Source of the DNA: Temnothorax longispinosus
Lineage: Eukaryota > Arthropoda > Insecta > Hymenoptera > Formicidae
DNA: 64,000 nt
Assembly (NCBI RefSeq): GCF_030848805.1
Contig: NC_092360.1
Coordinates: 14,198,001 to 14,262,000, forward strand
Direction: 5' to 3'
Numbering within the stretch: position 1 is the first letter of the stretch; each line of letters begins with the position of its first letter. Both the position numbers and the translations under genes were made by a program. Of the stretch, positions 47,917 through 63,500 are shown in pieces. A model generated the notes under the pieces. That model was given only the letters and a program-made list of their open reading frames with translations, was not told the DNA's origin and ran no database searches.

Positions 47917-50665
47917 GGGGAACGAAAATGTCTCATACGCATGGCCACCTAATCCTCCTATTCGCTGGCTCTTGTCCTGCTTTTCACTTTATCGGAATCT
48001 TTCTATCTAGAAAGTTTTCCTTGCATTTTCTTGTTGTTACAATATAGGTAATTTTGTCTATATTTTGCAGGCAATATATAGGCAATTATGAAATTTTTAA
48101 TGAGTAGCTTTTATCGTAATCCTTCTTACGGTTGAAAACTATTATGTATTTGTAACGCTGTAAATAATGAAACTGAAATTTATGTGTATATACAGTTTGC
48201 AACCAATTTGCAAACGTGTCTAATATGCGCATATAACATGATTATATTATTACGTATTGCGTATTGCGCAAGTTTAGAATTAATTTTTAAACTAAAATTA
48301 TGTAACTCTGAAGTTTCCTTTATTCCAGTCTCTAAGTCGACAACATTAAATATTTATGTGGCGCGAGCTTTACAGACCATTACCGTTAATAATATAATAG
48401 AAGAATGCAGATATCGTCTTTTTTCTGAAAAATAAAGTGTTACATTAATCGAGCTCAAATACAAATCGAGATAAATTCTTCAACATTGTACGATTATAAA
48501 TATTTCAAGAGAAATAAGTAAATCTAAATATGTGAATAAATATGAATAAAAGGTATGAAAAAAAATTCATCGAAAATGCTAATTAGCATTTTATGACCAA
48601 ACAGTTTTATGTCTATTGTAAATATAAACAAATAGTGACTAACATTAGACATTAGTAAGTTTTCAAAGCTTTTATAACTGTGAATCTCTGATGCCAAAAA
48701 CTGAATTAACATAAAATTTAATTTATTATTTGTTATTAAGAAATCAGTACGCATGATTGCATAATCGTCAGACAACATAAATATGTTTCTAATAATTACT
48801 CGGAATATATATACAAAATATATATATTATGCGTCATTATTTATAAACAGCATCTTAATAATACTTCAAAACTAAATTTTAAAACTGACATCTCGTTTAT
48901 AGAATTTAGCGTTTATATTATTTGTTTCGAGGAAAAAATAATATATTTGACGTTATATATAAAACAACATTAGTAATATATAATATAGATATTTGGTTTC
49001 CATTTATTCTTTGGATATTAGTAGAAACCTGCAATAACTTTATATACTCAATCAATTTGGCCGGTTGACCAAAGTCTAACTATACGTTTCTTTTTTTCAC
49101 TGACTCTGATTTCTTAGGTTTGTCATTTAATCGTAATATATAATATTTGTTCAACTATTCTGCATTATAAGCGAAATATTTTACTTTTTGTCAGAGCACG
49201 TATTGGGCTTCCTTAAATAATGGAGAAATTCCCGAGTTTCTCGAGTAATAACAGCCAAGCATTCCGACTCTGTAATATCGCTCTTCCTCTCTGCACTTTC
49301 TACACTGCCTTACGTTTTACTCGCTTTTACTGTAGCTGGTAGCACCTTCACGTCTTTTGTCAGTATTCTCGGTGCTTTCGCGAGTACGCGCGCAGTGCGC
49401 GCACCCACCTTCTTCACTTCCTGTCATGATAAAGCCTTTTGAACCAGGTTTACGAAAACGAGTCTTGACAAAGCATACAAAATATCCTAGCTTAAACACT
49501 TCGGTATATTTAATAATCAATAGTCGCATTTTCCAAAGTCATTCTGTGCGCTCCTTTCAATTTTTGTTTTTTAATGTTTACCTCGTTATTTGATGAATAA
49601 AAATACTTTCGGTCAAAATAAGGCTGAGTTTATGTGCGCGAAATAAAATGCGATGCATCTCTTGTATATGCGTTCCACAGCTCGTGACGTAAACGAGATT
49701 TACGGCACCCGCGCCTTCTCATTCGCGCCAAATATTGAACCGTCTAAAACAATAAAAACGAGATTTATGACGTATGATAAATTAACCATTTCTACGTGCA
49801 TGTCACCTCCCTACGAAAACTCGTGCGTATACTCTTAGAAAATATATGACGAAAACCCGTGCTTTATTCTGCCGAAGAAGAAAATGTCAGGATGTAAAAT
49901 TCATAGCATTTTCAATCTCAAAATTCTTTCCAACAATAAGATGCTTTGTACAATACTTATATACAGACCTATAAAATAGATACCTCTATACTGTGGATAT
50001 AATGCGCAAACATCTTTTAACTTAATGATGTCGTTTATTTTATTCTTATTGCATCAATGTATAGACAATCTTTACATATAATTTAATGTTTATCACAAAA
50101 TGACAGAGTATTCCTCATTTCATAATTTACTACTAAAATTCACATTCTTTTTATACATACACATACATATGCATGAGGAATTATATATGTATAATAAATT
50201 AATATTGTACATAGAAATATTCTGAGAAGAGAATTGCTTTAAGACATTGCACAGTAGTTCAAGTCAACCAATAATCAGACATTGAGACATTATAAAATAC
50301 GTATAGATGAGTGTTTATAGATTAACAGATTAAAAATTTGCATAATTGTGAATAATAAACAATTGAATTATGACATTTATGGAGTATTATACAATAGCGT
50401 ATACAAAAAAAACATTTTTTAAGTATATATAACACGTAAGAATTATTTAATTCTTTGTCAAGTAGATAATTGTTTATAAATAATTTTTTTTCTTAAAATC
50501 AACGATTTGATTTTTAATTACGAATCTTGTAATTTATATATATCTACATAAATACAAATAATTATAATTTATTATACATAATTATAAGTTTAATAGCACA
50601 AACGTCGGACTCTGGTTTTGATATACTTTTATGATAAAATGATTACTTAGATTTATATAAATTCA

Positions 50666-50671
<6 letters not shown>

Positions 50672-50706
<35 letters not shown>
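50672..50706. repeat. (TA)n microsatellite
   Basis: About 17 uninterrupted TA dinucleotides. Confidence 0.9.
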
Positions 50707-50707
<1 letters not shown>

Positions 50708-53497
50708 TATATTGCAGTTACGTGACGATGAGAATATATTCAGCAATGAATTAAGAATTTGCAAAATAATCAACACAAATAAATTGTCTTCTATTATAAA
50801 TAATATAAACGTAAGCAAAATTATGTTCAAATATATCTTTTGTAGCAATTATAAATAATTTAGAGATAAGAGATTTAGAATAATATTATAATATATGTAT
50901 TGGACTATAAAATTACTACTTTTGAAAGGTAAAAATATCAAAATATTGTTTTTTATAACTATATGTATGTAAGTTTTGGGAAGATGTGCGGCGGAATTGC
51001 AAATAAAACTTGTTTATAGATACAGGACGCTGCGTTCGTTCACAATCGCGACACAAATAACTCGAATATAGAGCTAGTGATTTGTCTCCGACTATGGTAT
51101 TTGGCCCTTCTCACCTGTTATCGATTTGGTCAACCGAGGCCGTTCTCTTTGCGTTTGTTTTATTTTTATAGCTCCCTCGCCACAGTTGCAGCTGCGCACC
51201 ATTCACACGCCGAGAGGATTATCGCAAAAGTGATCGCAAATATATAAAGGAGAGAGGAGTAGGAAACAAGTGTATCATATGCATGTTGTATCATATGCAT
51301 ATCATATAATTATACATATATTCACAATTATAGTAGCTATAAGAATTTGTATTTATCTGCATGTAATCATGATTACTGAATGTAATCATTCCTATAGTCT
51401 CTTAGAGATGCCTCGAACTAAAGTGATTCGCAACGATTTGGTTCCAATGTCGTTGACGGTCAGTGCGGTCGTTACAGTTACGGTCGACTAAAGGAATTGA
51501 ATTAATTGACGGCCGGCGGCACTTTACCCTGATCAAAAGCAGGTCATGATGTCACAAGCGGAATATTGTTCTTATTATGCATTATGCAGTTTCCCTCAGT
51601 TCTCTCTCGAGCTACTGTAGATTTAAACAGTTGATTAATTTGCCATGCACGTATATAGAAAGTAGAGCTACTGCAATGTACATCTTAATATTAAATAATG
51701 CAAAAAATATAGGAAATATAGTAATATTATCGAAACACAATGTCTTATATAAAAAGAGATTTAATATAAATTATATTAAATTTTTAATTCTATTACAAGC
51801 ACTTTCTGGTACACGCCGGAATACCGATGCTTCTACTCATAAAAGTTGCTCAGTAATTTTTTATTAATTTTATGAATCCGGATATGTAGATATGTGAGCA
51901 CGATGCAATTAATCGTTGCAGTTTATAAATTTTTATCACGCAGAAAATAGCAGAATATGCACCATCGTAAACAGAATTTATCGAAACTCTGCAGACTCGT
52001 GAGTTTGAATTTTAATTGAACTCCGTTAATTTATTTACGCGATTACCATGGCAACGATTTTAAATTATGAATTCTCGTAGCTCATGTCCGAATTTATATA
52101 AAACGGTTTAAGGATTGTTACAATTCTATTGCGCGCATATACAATTACGTGAAAAATTAAATAAATTGCTCGGATTAATCTCTTCCGTCACGACAGAATG
52201 GACATTCATCACAGCGCGGCGAGGAAAAACATCAAGAAAAAGATCGGACATAGAGAAAGTGTATCGAAGCTAAGTGTACCGATACACGCAAGAGGAGAAC
52301 GAATGGGTGGATGGTAACGCGGTGGGCGACGAAGTGGGAAAAGCTTCTGCGGCTGAAAGTCTCATACGCTTTTCAATATTGCTGGTCACAAATCTTTCTT
52401 CCACGCTGTGGGAAAAAGCTCCCGAGGCCGACATCGTCGAACGTCAAGTCCGAAGGATATGATGGACTGTATACTAGTACTGTATATCTTTCCATTAGAG
52501 TTGCATAGCATGAATTTATAAATAAATTGTTGACAAAAAATGTTTCGTTGCATTGAGAAATCAGAATATTAGATAGCATTTCAATGAAAAAATTTATAAT
52601 AATAATATCGTATCATTAGCAACACAATTCAAAATAATTTTAAATTATTTCGATAGTGTATCTCATAGTACGGGCAAGTATTTCTCAATTTATAATAAAG
52701 TAAAGTTTTTCGTTCGACAATAATGTACTTTTAGTATAGATACTACGTCCTTTAGAGTACAGCTGGGTACCATTTTAGTAGTGAGTTATATTCTCTCACA
52801 TCGTTACAGGTGTTCTCAAACACGTGTGGCTTGAATCGACAGAATTTGATTTATTCATGTCTTTAGTGTGCTTCTCGCGAACATATATTTGTACATTGAA
52901 GGAATTGCAGCCAAGATTTGCAATAGCATACTAGAACATAGGACCGTTTAATCTCAAGTTTGTATGAAAGTACCGCGAAATTACCATCTGACTTTTAATC
53001 TTACAGTGTTCGCAAAAGTTTCAAAACTTTATAATTACATCGGCGTGTCAGCATTCGTAATCATATAGCGATACGCTTTCTAGCTTGTCGCACTTGTTTG
53101 CAGAGTCGTCGTCCTGAATTATTTTCCAAAGTATTATTTCAAAGTTTCATACTTTTTTATCTGTCATTTCATAATAATCAAATCTGTTTAATATAATAGA
53201 AACAATAATTTCTCAACATCACTATTCTTATTCATGTAATGCTTATAACAATAATTATAATTTCAATTGTTACGTACGACTATAAAATAATTTTAAACAT
53301 TTAACAATAATTATGATTGATAGTTATATTAATAAAATCTAAAAACATATATGTGATCTGTATAATGTTTTGGGAAAGGAAAAAATTCTTTCCATTAGCG
53401 TAACACATATTCTCAGAATTCAGTGAGCTAAACCGATTATACAAGAAATGGCATTTCTCTTCCTAGATGTTATATCGCCGCTTAACTGAACGTTCTT

Positions 53498-53658
53498 GGC
53501 TAATTCAATTAGAGCTAGTATTAGGTAATGCCGCGGAGGGATGATACAAGAATTAGCCACCCTAATGGTAGCAGATCATATTAAAAGGAAGCACTGAGTT
53601 ACTCGACATTTCCTTAAGTCGCTCGTGACATTCAGCTGCCTGGTCTGTTGCTGAATGT
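53498..53658. other. Two short inverted repeats in a GC-richer island
   Basis: GGCTAATTC (53498-53506) pairs with GAATTAGCC (53550-53558) across a 43-base loop. ACATTCAGC (53628-53636) pairs with GCTGAATGT (53650-53658) across a 13-base loop. The patch is less AT-rich than its surroundings. It matches no microRNA I know, and the stems are shorter than a typical pre-microRNA. Confidence 0.3.
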
Positions 53659-56170
53659 AATATGATAAGGGAGGTCATAGCACTTAGCGCGATATATTGT
53701 TTTACTGAAAAATTAAAATATGTAAGTTAGCTCTTACATAATGCCCATATAATAACCTCATTTTTTTTCTTCACCTCAAGAAACTTTCTCTGCACACATA
53801 TTAATTATTTATTAAATAAAGTCAATAAGATAAAAGAATTCAATAGAATAAGTTCAAAATTGATTTTTTCTCAATACTTTTCAGTTTCCACATTCGAGCA
53901 TGGAGATTTTTTTACAATAAGATACAACAATATCTATTTAATTGTTAAAATTATGTTGACTTTGACAAGTATTTTAACTATTAGTACATATATATATATA
54001 ATCGTATAATTTATATTTCTGCTTTTTATGTAGAAGCAAGATTTCTCTTAAATTTCATTTATTTATCTATAATAAATATTGAAATTTAATTATCTTCTTT
54101 TTCTATTTATTTCTTTTATTCTCGATTTTGTATGTAAAAGCTCATATTCTACCTGAGAGTAATCTTCAACTCTTGAGCAGGATTATCCGCCTTGCAAATA
54201 AAACCTTGCAAAGCCTGCATGGAGGGCAAGGATGGATACTTCCTGTAAGTCGGAGGCAAAGCGCTCGAAAAGTCCGATCCCCGTACGCGGATACGAGAGG
54301 AGTAAAATCAAAGTCGGCGCAATAAAAAATCAAAGCCAAGGAGACTACGGTGCGGGAGGGAAAGTGGGGAGGTCAAGGACTCTTTTGCTGCTTTGACGTC
54401 GAACGAACGTCTGACATATTCCGCTCCGACGTGCACCACCGCGCTCTTCCGGTATCCTGCGAAAGCACCACAACGAGTGAAACTCCTGAAATATTCACTA
54501 TAAAGAAAAAGCGCTTCTGAAGTTGCGAGCTTCGTCGCACATTACAGGTTTCTGTGGTTTTTCTATCCCACATTATGCTCGGAGATTAAAAAAAATTCAT
54601 TTGGCGTTGACTTCAGTTATCTTAGCGGAAGAAAAATCAAATTACTCTTTAAGTCAGAATTCCTTATCTTTAATCCACAGTTTTCTCATTTTTTTCTGAC
54701 TGTTATATCTTACGCCGTAAAAACATCATTCTTCAACTAAGGAAAAAAAAGAGAAGTCTTAATCGAAAGAAATAATTCGCGTTTGGCGACAGTGTTCATT
54801 TGATGATGTAATCTTTAATCAATTTGCAAATTTTGTTTTACTTCGTGAAAAACCGGCATAATCTCTTAGTAGAGTTACGAGCATGCTTCTACTAAAAGGC
54901 TTTGGGAAAATTTATGAATTCTTGGGTGCAGTCTCGCTGCCGGCACAACGATTCGTCGCAGACCTCGCAGTCACCTACTCTCCTAACTGCACACCCTTTA
55001 ACATTATTGAAGAAACGATCTACGGTAAATTTCCTGAGAGCACGTCGTGGACAAAACGGTTCGTTGCAGAATAAAAAGCACATGCTTCGACTCAAACGTG
55101 CTGTGATATCTGCGATGCTATTTCTCTCATAGTTTTTCTCATGTATATAGGGATCATAGTTCATCAGGGAACATCAGCTGCGTGCGCGCGAAGTGCTCTC
55201 TAATTCAGCTTGTATTCTTCACAATTGTTTGAAACGGCAAACATTACAAAAATATATCTCAATAAATATAAAGCTCAAGTTTTTCTTACGTAAGAGTAAA
55301 AGTAAACACAAAATTAATTAAATTAAATGTGTAAAAAATGTTCAGTTATAAACTGAACACTTGAGGAATTCAACCAAAACATAATAGGTATACATCATAT
55401 AATATAATATAATAGTGAAATTATTCATCAGTTGTAGTGAAGTCTAATCGACTGATAGAGTTTTATTTTGTAAGAAATTATGTATGATTATACTTGGTTT
55501 GTATCACGTTGTTTTGCTGCACGTTGTTCTACTTTTACTCTCTCTTTCATGCAAAACGACAAAGGGATCTAAGTTATACATTGCGTCTCCAATTTTCTGT
55601 CTGAGCATCCGTCGTCCTGTATAGCAGGCAAACAGTTAAGCAAATGCCGAGACAACTTGTCCGGTTAAGGCAAGCAGTTCGTTACAAAGGTTTTCAGGAT
55701 ATTATGGTGAACGGCGTTTTCGCGTCCTCGCATTTGCACACTCGTATATGATACTTTCGTATATGTAATATGTATTTAATATATAACTATAAATGACCAT
55801 TAAAGTTGTTAGATTTTGATCTGGATGCATCAAATTTAAATAATCGTTATATTTTCTCTTTATTTTCTTGAAAAGGATAATATAATGTATATAAAAATGC
55901 GCAAAGCTGTATAACAATACGGACTCGTATCATGTATCATTTATATTATTTGAGGAAACTCTTTTTTTGCAATATATTTTCTTTTATCTTAAAGACAATT
56001 ATTAATATCCTCAGAATGAGGCTCAATATTAAGATAGGCGATTATACAAATGTTTCTTGCAGCATTTTTATGTACATTTTGTTTCCAATTGCATTGCAAA
56101 GAAATATATATAATACTATATCTAAATGTTCGCCGAACTTATCAATATGAGGTTAACAACAAACGAAAAA

Positions 56171-56246
56171 GACGACGACGATGACAATGACGACGACAAC
56201 AACAACGATAACGACAATGGCAATGACGCCAACGGCAACGACGGAA
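56171..56246. repeat. (GAC)/(AAC)-type imperfect trinucleotide repeat
   Basis: Degenerate GAC, AAC, GAT and AAT triplets. If translated they would give an Asp/Asn run, but there is no surrounding gene signal. Confidence 0.85.
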
Positions 56247-57542
56247 GATATAAGTTGGATTTGTTTTTGTTCCACCTTTCACGCCAGCTTTATTTCCTGG
56301 ACATTTCCTTCTGTCGTCCAGTCACGTTTCCCGGAGACACTTGTCTCGACAAAACGCATAGCTGTGACGGCAGAAGGACAAGGCGAGCCTGGCAACGTAT
56401 AACGAGATCGATCCACCTACTCCGTATCCCATCTAAACGAGAAATAAAGGAATCTCTGGACAAAACATGAAGCTGTACGTGCAAGGAGTATGGAGTATGG
56501 CACAAGTGAATCTTTGAAATAAGAAATATGTGAAATGACAATGATCGTTCTGGCTATGAGATCGATATGAACGATTGCGCGAATCTTTTCTGAAGAAAGA
56601 TTTTTCGTACATCTTTGCAATATGCCATGATCTTAAGATTTGTAGAATATCATTTAGATTTGCGACGCACGCACATAAATTTTATGTTTTATTTAATTCG
56701 TAAAGCAAAAATTAATATAGAATATCGTTTCTGTATTACACTTACTTATTGTGATATGTCTTCATTGCTAGAAAGTGAATCAAGATGCAGCTTACCTGAA
56801 ACATAAAAAGACAGTCGATTATGAATAATTATTTTGGAAAAAATTTCTAATAAACTATTTTTATAAATAGTATATATAAATAAATATATATTATAATTAT
56901 GCAAACACACACAGATATAAAGTTCTATTAAAATGATAATTTAGGCGCCACTCTGTTTTCCTTCCTTAAATAAATATCGTGCGGATCACGAATGCTTTGT
57001 TCCTCCATGTCGGCGCTCATGATTATTAATGACTGTTATCGTGTATCATAAAGCATAATCCATCGATTGTTTATACTTCTTTGGATTTTATTATTTTATA
57101 AAGATAAGACAACAATGTTCTTCAGTTTTCGCACCCTCGAAAGATAAAATATTTACAGTAAAGATAAATTTTGATCGTAAGATGTTACAAATTCTATTGC
57201 GTAGTTACAAGATATAATTTTAAAGATTAAGATTTAACATTAAGATTTAAGTAAGTCAAGAAAATGCGAAAGAAAACGAATGTGTTTTGTAGACGTAAAC
57301 AGCGTTTGACAATATTAGTAATTTATGTTATGCATATATATAATGTATATTTATACGTACATATTTGTTAGTTGACGATGCTATGATATAATATATAATA
57401 TATACATATATTGAGCTATATGTTGCCGATGTTTAGAAATTCTGATCAATTTATAGATGACGTTGCGACACGCGCGCGCAATCATTATGAACACCTACTA
57501 ATATGCATAGGTAATATCGGATACAATGTTCTCAATCATTAG

Positions 57543-57571
57543 ACAAGAGAATTAACAGTTAATTCTCTTGT
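57543..57571. repeat. 29-bp near-perfect palindrome
   Basis: ACAAGAGAATTAAC and GTTAATTCTCTTGT are exact reverse complements, separated by a single A. The GTTAAT/ATTAAC core resembles a homeodomain or HNF1-type dimeric site, which is only a suggestion. Confidence 0.85.
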
Positions 57572-60500
57572 AAAGTCAAACGATAATATTAATTATAGAA
57601 ATATGTAATTAATGAATGTAGTATAAGTATAAAACTGGATGAGTTTCGATGATGTTATTAGTCAAGCCAAAATAATGAGAACATGTCTATAAATGCATTA
57701 TGTTTTGAAAAGGATAATTCTATTTCGAAGAAAGAAGAAATTTCTGCTTTGAGAAGATATGATTCGATAATTATATGATTTATTGTTTATCATCTTTCTC
57801 CTATTATTTTCATCATTTTCAATTTTAAAAACTTTTACTAAGAATTTATCAAAGATATTAGATAAACTTGTTAGAATGAAATTCTCTCACAGAATCCTTC
57901 TCTCTAATAAATCCATCCAGTTTGCGTTAAATTTCTTGCGGGTGAGAATAACGGTTGAGCCCTGTACTTCTCCACAAGCATAACTTACTTCGCTTACGCA
58001 TAAGCGAACTATATTTACATAAAAAACATTTAAAATACATCTGCTGCTCTTGTCTTTGTAGCGTTTTCGTATGTATTATCCCATTTCGAAGCCGCGATTA
58101 TATCCAATCCGGAAATATCAGAGTGCGGAAAGCACACAAATCACAAAAGGTACGTTAGAAACGTGCTATCCATGCAACGACGCTTTATTGGGTCGTTCCT
58201 CATGAGCAAACGATATTTAAAAATGAAGGAAACGGTCTCATCGGAAACCGATGCGAGTCGTCCGATCGAGCGCAAATAACAAATGAATATTTAACGACGT
58301 TTTACGATCTAACATGTGTCTTATACGATAGAATGCGATATACATGCGCGTACGTGCCATCAAGCTTCGTTTGTATTCACATTATCTATAATCACATATC
58401 TATCACTTCTAATTACCGCTGAAGCAATAAAAACGAAATTATAAATTAAATTTGACAATGCAGGCATACATTTCTTCCGGGGACGTGTATGTACATGGTT
58501 TAAAATTCAATTGCCTCAATTTCTGAGCAAATCCTGAGTCTTTCATTCTAAATCTAAAAGAGATATATAATTATGTTTCCAGAGAAATCTAATTTCTCGT
58601 GGACTATTACAATTCGCTCTACCGACGAGACAGGTCATAAATCAGAGTCATAAAAATTTGATATACAAAATAGCTGTATCCTTATTCGCAGCCTGTGTTT
58701 AATTTTCTCAAACTCGTAAACGTGCGGCGCGGCGCGGCGGCGTAGGTGCGCGTTTACCTGGAGCGTTATGACGATGCATAATAAATCCCCTCTTCCAGGC
58801 TTGCCTCGTAAAATTTATGATAAAGGGCGCGGGTAGTTGTTGAGGATGCAGTTCTTCATTGTTCAAACCGTGGTTTTTTCAAAATAGTATGTTTCATACA
58901 TTCATACTTGCTAGAGGCCTTTGCTAGAGAATTATCATCTATCCGATCTACCGAGTAAATACGAGCTGGCGATTCATCGCACGTATCAGACGACTGTTTG
59001 CTTTTACGACGAAATATTGTGCAGCATAACGGTCACGCCATTGAAATCGCTTTGTGATTCATAAACCACCGCGAACTAAAAGCCACTCGATAGCTATCAA
59101 AGTGGAATGGACTTCTTCTCTCCTGAACGAGCTCTTATCCACTGTGGATAGCGCGGATTTCCGATACATCGTTACGGCAAAATAATCGTTGACTGGTCGA
59201 AGACCGTAAAAATATTGCCATCGATTTACGGATTAAGCGAATTACGATATTAGCGCATCGTGATTCATTTATTACGCCGTAAAGAGAGCATAATAAATGT
59301 TTATTCCTTGATTTTATTGTATCTGGGATTATGCGTGTGTATTTATGTGTACAATACGCGCGTGATGAAGAACACCAATGGGTTTATCAAAAGTCCCTTA
59401 TTATTCATTCAAGTATTTGGTTTTCGTTAGAAAGCGTTATCGACCGTTGTTGCCGTTGCACCGCTGCGCGCTGCTACAATATCGCCATTAATAGACGTCA
59501 AGAGTGTTATTAATAGTCTCGTGCGTCCGTTATAAGCGAGATCAGCGAGATTAAAAACGCCATCAATTGAAACAATACGTGTTTACATATTATGCACATC
59601 GGAGAACTGAGTGCTCTGGATATAATTAGAAGCGACGATATTTATTCCTCTTCATGCCCGCGCGCTTGTTACGCGCTGGCGTCATTAATCCCTATTTCTC
59701 TTCCGATCGTAAAGTGGATAGAGCGCGTGGTTACGCGCGCAATGTCAAAAACCCTTTACTATTTATTAAAAGGCGATTATCACCCTCTTTCGGCAGATTT
59801 TGAAATTTATTGAGCTTGTCGCGTATCGTACGTGCTTTTACGATAAATTTTCCCATTCGAGTTGGCGTAAAAACGGAAATATTCTGAATGTAGAGGAAAA
59901 TATGTTAGACACAAGGCAATCGTTCGAAGCGTTGAGGAAACGTTGATGAGCACAAATTTCAAGTTCTTCTGGAAGCACGTACGATGTTTTCACATCGAAC
60001 CAACCGTAAACTATTTTACCGTTTGTTCCTTCGATCGTTTACCCACGTGGTTTGAAATTAAAATTTCATATTTTGCGATTGTCACAGATATTATACACTT
60101 TCAACGATGCGTTCTGCGTTCAGTAAATGAAATTTTTTAGTATGTTAAATAGCACAGCACTTGCGCGCGCGTGATGTTATATTATATTGTTTGTCGAGCA
60201 CTTGACATAAATAGCAAGATAAACTTAACCAATTTGAAATTCAGAACACGTTTTTCTTTCTCGCTCCTAAAGAATATTTATAGATCAAGAATATCAAATA
60301 TTAAAAGAACTTGTAACGTCTTGAATTAATCAGTTCTCAACTTTTAACAGAAACTTTTGTTGTCAAATCTAAAATTTTGTGTTTTACGCAAACTTTTAAA
60401 ATAATTGCAGCTGTAAATAAGCTTCTTCTCGAGTACATCATTTAAAAAACATTGAATACCTTTAACGACTCTTTGACATTAATTTTTGTTTGAAAAAATT

Positions 60501-63500
60501 TGATGTAACGCGATGATAAAACATTGCACTAGATTTAAAATATCTCAATTACGATGTATCATCGAAATCTTTATGAGTTTAAAGCACATTATCGATTCAA
60601 TGTCAGTGCAATTTTTCGCATATTCGGCGTAATATTTCTTGATATAACTTTTTGTATAATAAGAATTATTTCCCACAAATAGGGGAAGATTACATTAGAA
60701 ATTACGACGTTGTATTTTGTGACGTAATACGTAAAATTAATGATAACCAGAAACGGAATGGCATTGTTAGATTAAAAGTTACGCTTTTAATTTCGACCGT
60801 GTGAGAAGAAGACGAAACTTTTCTGATTTCAATTCATAAATACAACACATTGCGATTAGTCGCCATCGTTTATCGAAATACATCGAATCTTTTTCATATT
60901 TATAGACTTTTGCATAAACAACTAAAAATTGGAAGATTACGAAAAATAATATTAAATAATGCTTTTTACGCTCTCCCTACTATTTCCTATTTGTATCGTA
61001 TTTTATTAATAATAGTCGTTATTATTTCATACGCGATTTCCTTTTATTCGATAAATGAAATAAAGGGAAATTCCGCAAAGAGAATTCCACGATAATCTGG
61101 GGAAGCGTCGTGTTTAATAATTTTTCCAATGTGCGTATTTAACTAGGCTATTTATTACGAATGGCTAAATTTAATCTCATGTTCCCTCTCTAGCTGGAGA
61201 GAGCGCGAGCCTCTTCGTTCTCGGGCTACTTCGCTGATAAATAACTGTCCGTGATATAACGCACGCATTGTTGTGATAACACGCGTGATCGGAAGTGGAA
61301 GCACGTTTCAGCATATTCGCAGGCAATGCGCCGATAATAATATTTCTTTGCGACGAGTTCCGCCGACCGGAGGAATAAGGGTGCGGCCGCGGCATGCGGC
61401 CCTCGCAGTCGGAGAGGAAAAGTTTCCCCATAAATCTGCGATTCTAAGGCCATTGTCCGTTCAGGACCGTACACATCGTCTGCCTCTGGACACCCAGTAT
61501 CGCGGGAGCAGCCTTTATGCCCAATGAAATATATCGGTGCCGAAAAGATAGCTGGCGAAGTAATTCATCCAAGTTTTCGAAATTCGTTTCTTCACAAAGC
61601 AATTGCTTCTTAACACGCAACGTATTTGGAAATGTTCCATCAATCAACAAATTAAATTTATTAACAATTTAAATTTAATAAATTTTTTATGAAAATAATG
61701 ATTGGGGAAAATAATATTGGATGTTTTATTGCATTATTAAAGAATTCTGAGAGATTCGACTTAAAAAAAGAATCTTGTTATGAAGTTATAATAGTAGAAG
61801 TCAGTAGAAGTTGATAAACGATAATAAAAAGACAAAAGAAATAAATATTTGTATTATCTTGTGTTGATTGTATTATCTGTTTTGAAAACCACTGATGATA
61901 TTATATTTTCCAGAACATACGAATTTGGAAGAGGGATTTTCATAAACCCGTTGAGAAAGTATATATCTTCAAGCATCTGACAACATGGTAACTCCAGTCT
62001 TCATGAAAGACAAACGTGCAGTGGGCAAGAGAAATTTGTGCATTGCTCGTGAAATAAACGTTTTTCCGAGAAATTTATGCTTCCGTACCAGAACGTTTTA
62101 TACTGCTCTAATATATGTATATAACGCGTTAATTCATAGGTTTAGATTTTGCTATTTATACATATGTAGTTAAAAATTAAGATTTCTTTTGTTTATTTTT
62201 TAGCTTATTGTTAGATATAATATAAAAAAAGTTTAATTTATCTAATAAAAAAATCGGCTTTTGATATTGAATATTTCAGTTGCATTATATGTATAGAATT
62301 ATTAGTTATACTGGTTAGAGTAAATACGTTACGTAGCCATGTACCATATCGAGCACAAATACTATGGTAAAAGATTAAATGCCGCAATGCGTTTCGCGAT
62401 CTAGTTAATATGCCAGAAATATCGCTCGATCGTGTTCCATCCTTTATAGAAGATAAAAACTGGAAATACTACTCGGCCAAAGCCGTGTTTCGCGGTTAGT
62501 GAAATCGCCGAGCGACCGTTGTACGCGAGGCTTTTTAAAAAGAGATTTTATTTCATTCATTGATGTGAACGTGATCGACAGAAGCGCGAAATACGGTGAG
62601 GCGTGAGAAAAATTTCGCTTTGCGTCTTTATCATCCATCTGTGCTCACGATATAAAACAAAAGCTTATCATTGGTGATTCATGCGGGAAATCTGACATGT
62701 CAGCGAATGAGCGAATGGTACGGTCACTCAGCCGTATCGCAAAAGAGTTGATAACTCTATTATTATTATTATTATTATTATTATTAAGATGTATCTTTTT
62801 TATTAGTGTGGTCGACTAAAATAATAAAAATTACGTAAAGAGAAGTGCCATCTTCGGTCAGACTAAATCTTAGTCTAAAGCTTAATACTTTTATGTAAAT
62901 TTTAATAATAATAAAATATTCGCATTTAATATAAATAATAATAGTTTTTAATTTCTTCCCATTTCTTTCTTTCGTGTATATGTACGGTTTTTCATACGTT
63001 AAAGATTATCAATTATATTTTAGAAATGTTATACATATATATTCTTTATGTTTTTATTAGATACCATTTAGAGTATATTGTCTTAAATGAGTTACACGTA
63101 CCTACATCATAATTAGTTTTAGTTTTATTTTTAAATCGATTATATAAATAATAGTCCTTTTTCTCAACATATAAGATTAATTAAATTTTCAACAATTTCG
63201 AGTCGCCTACGAAAATTTCTTTCAAGTAAAGCTGCGAATATACCATTGCAATAAATCATATATCGATACTTCAAGACTTGCGATATACGCAATAAACGGA
63301 TTAAGTAATGATTCGTTCTCGCACTCTTTCATCACATGTATATCCAATCGTTAATTAGTTAGGCTTTTATAATTGTAGAATTTGTGCGTGTTGATGAATT
63401 TGTTATTGAGACAATGACAAATTTATCAGTTTATTAGTTACTCTGCAACGCATCGAAAAGTTAAACGGAATAAATTTACACTATAAATTCAGTAGAGATT

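Larger units (their letters stand above)
47281..57542. other. Noncoding AT-rich stretch, no gene recognised
   Basis: No exon, tRNA or known microRNA found. It holds a C10-(CT)n tract at 47883-47916, a (TA)n run at 50672-50706, a 13-bp direct repeat GTATCATATGCAT near 51271, two hairpin-forming stretches at 53498-53658, a CpG-richer patch at 54120-54560 and a GAC/AAC repeat at 56171-56246. Confidence 0.6.

Noticed and set aside
56126..56470. 114-codon frame with an Asp/Asn-rich run
   Set aside because: The acidic run comes from a degenerate trinucleotide microsatellite, and the remainder shows no protein family.
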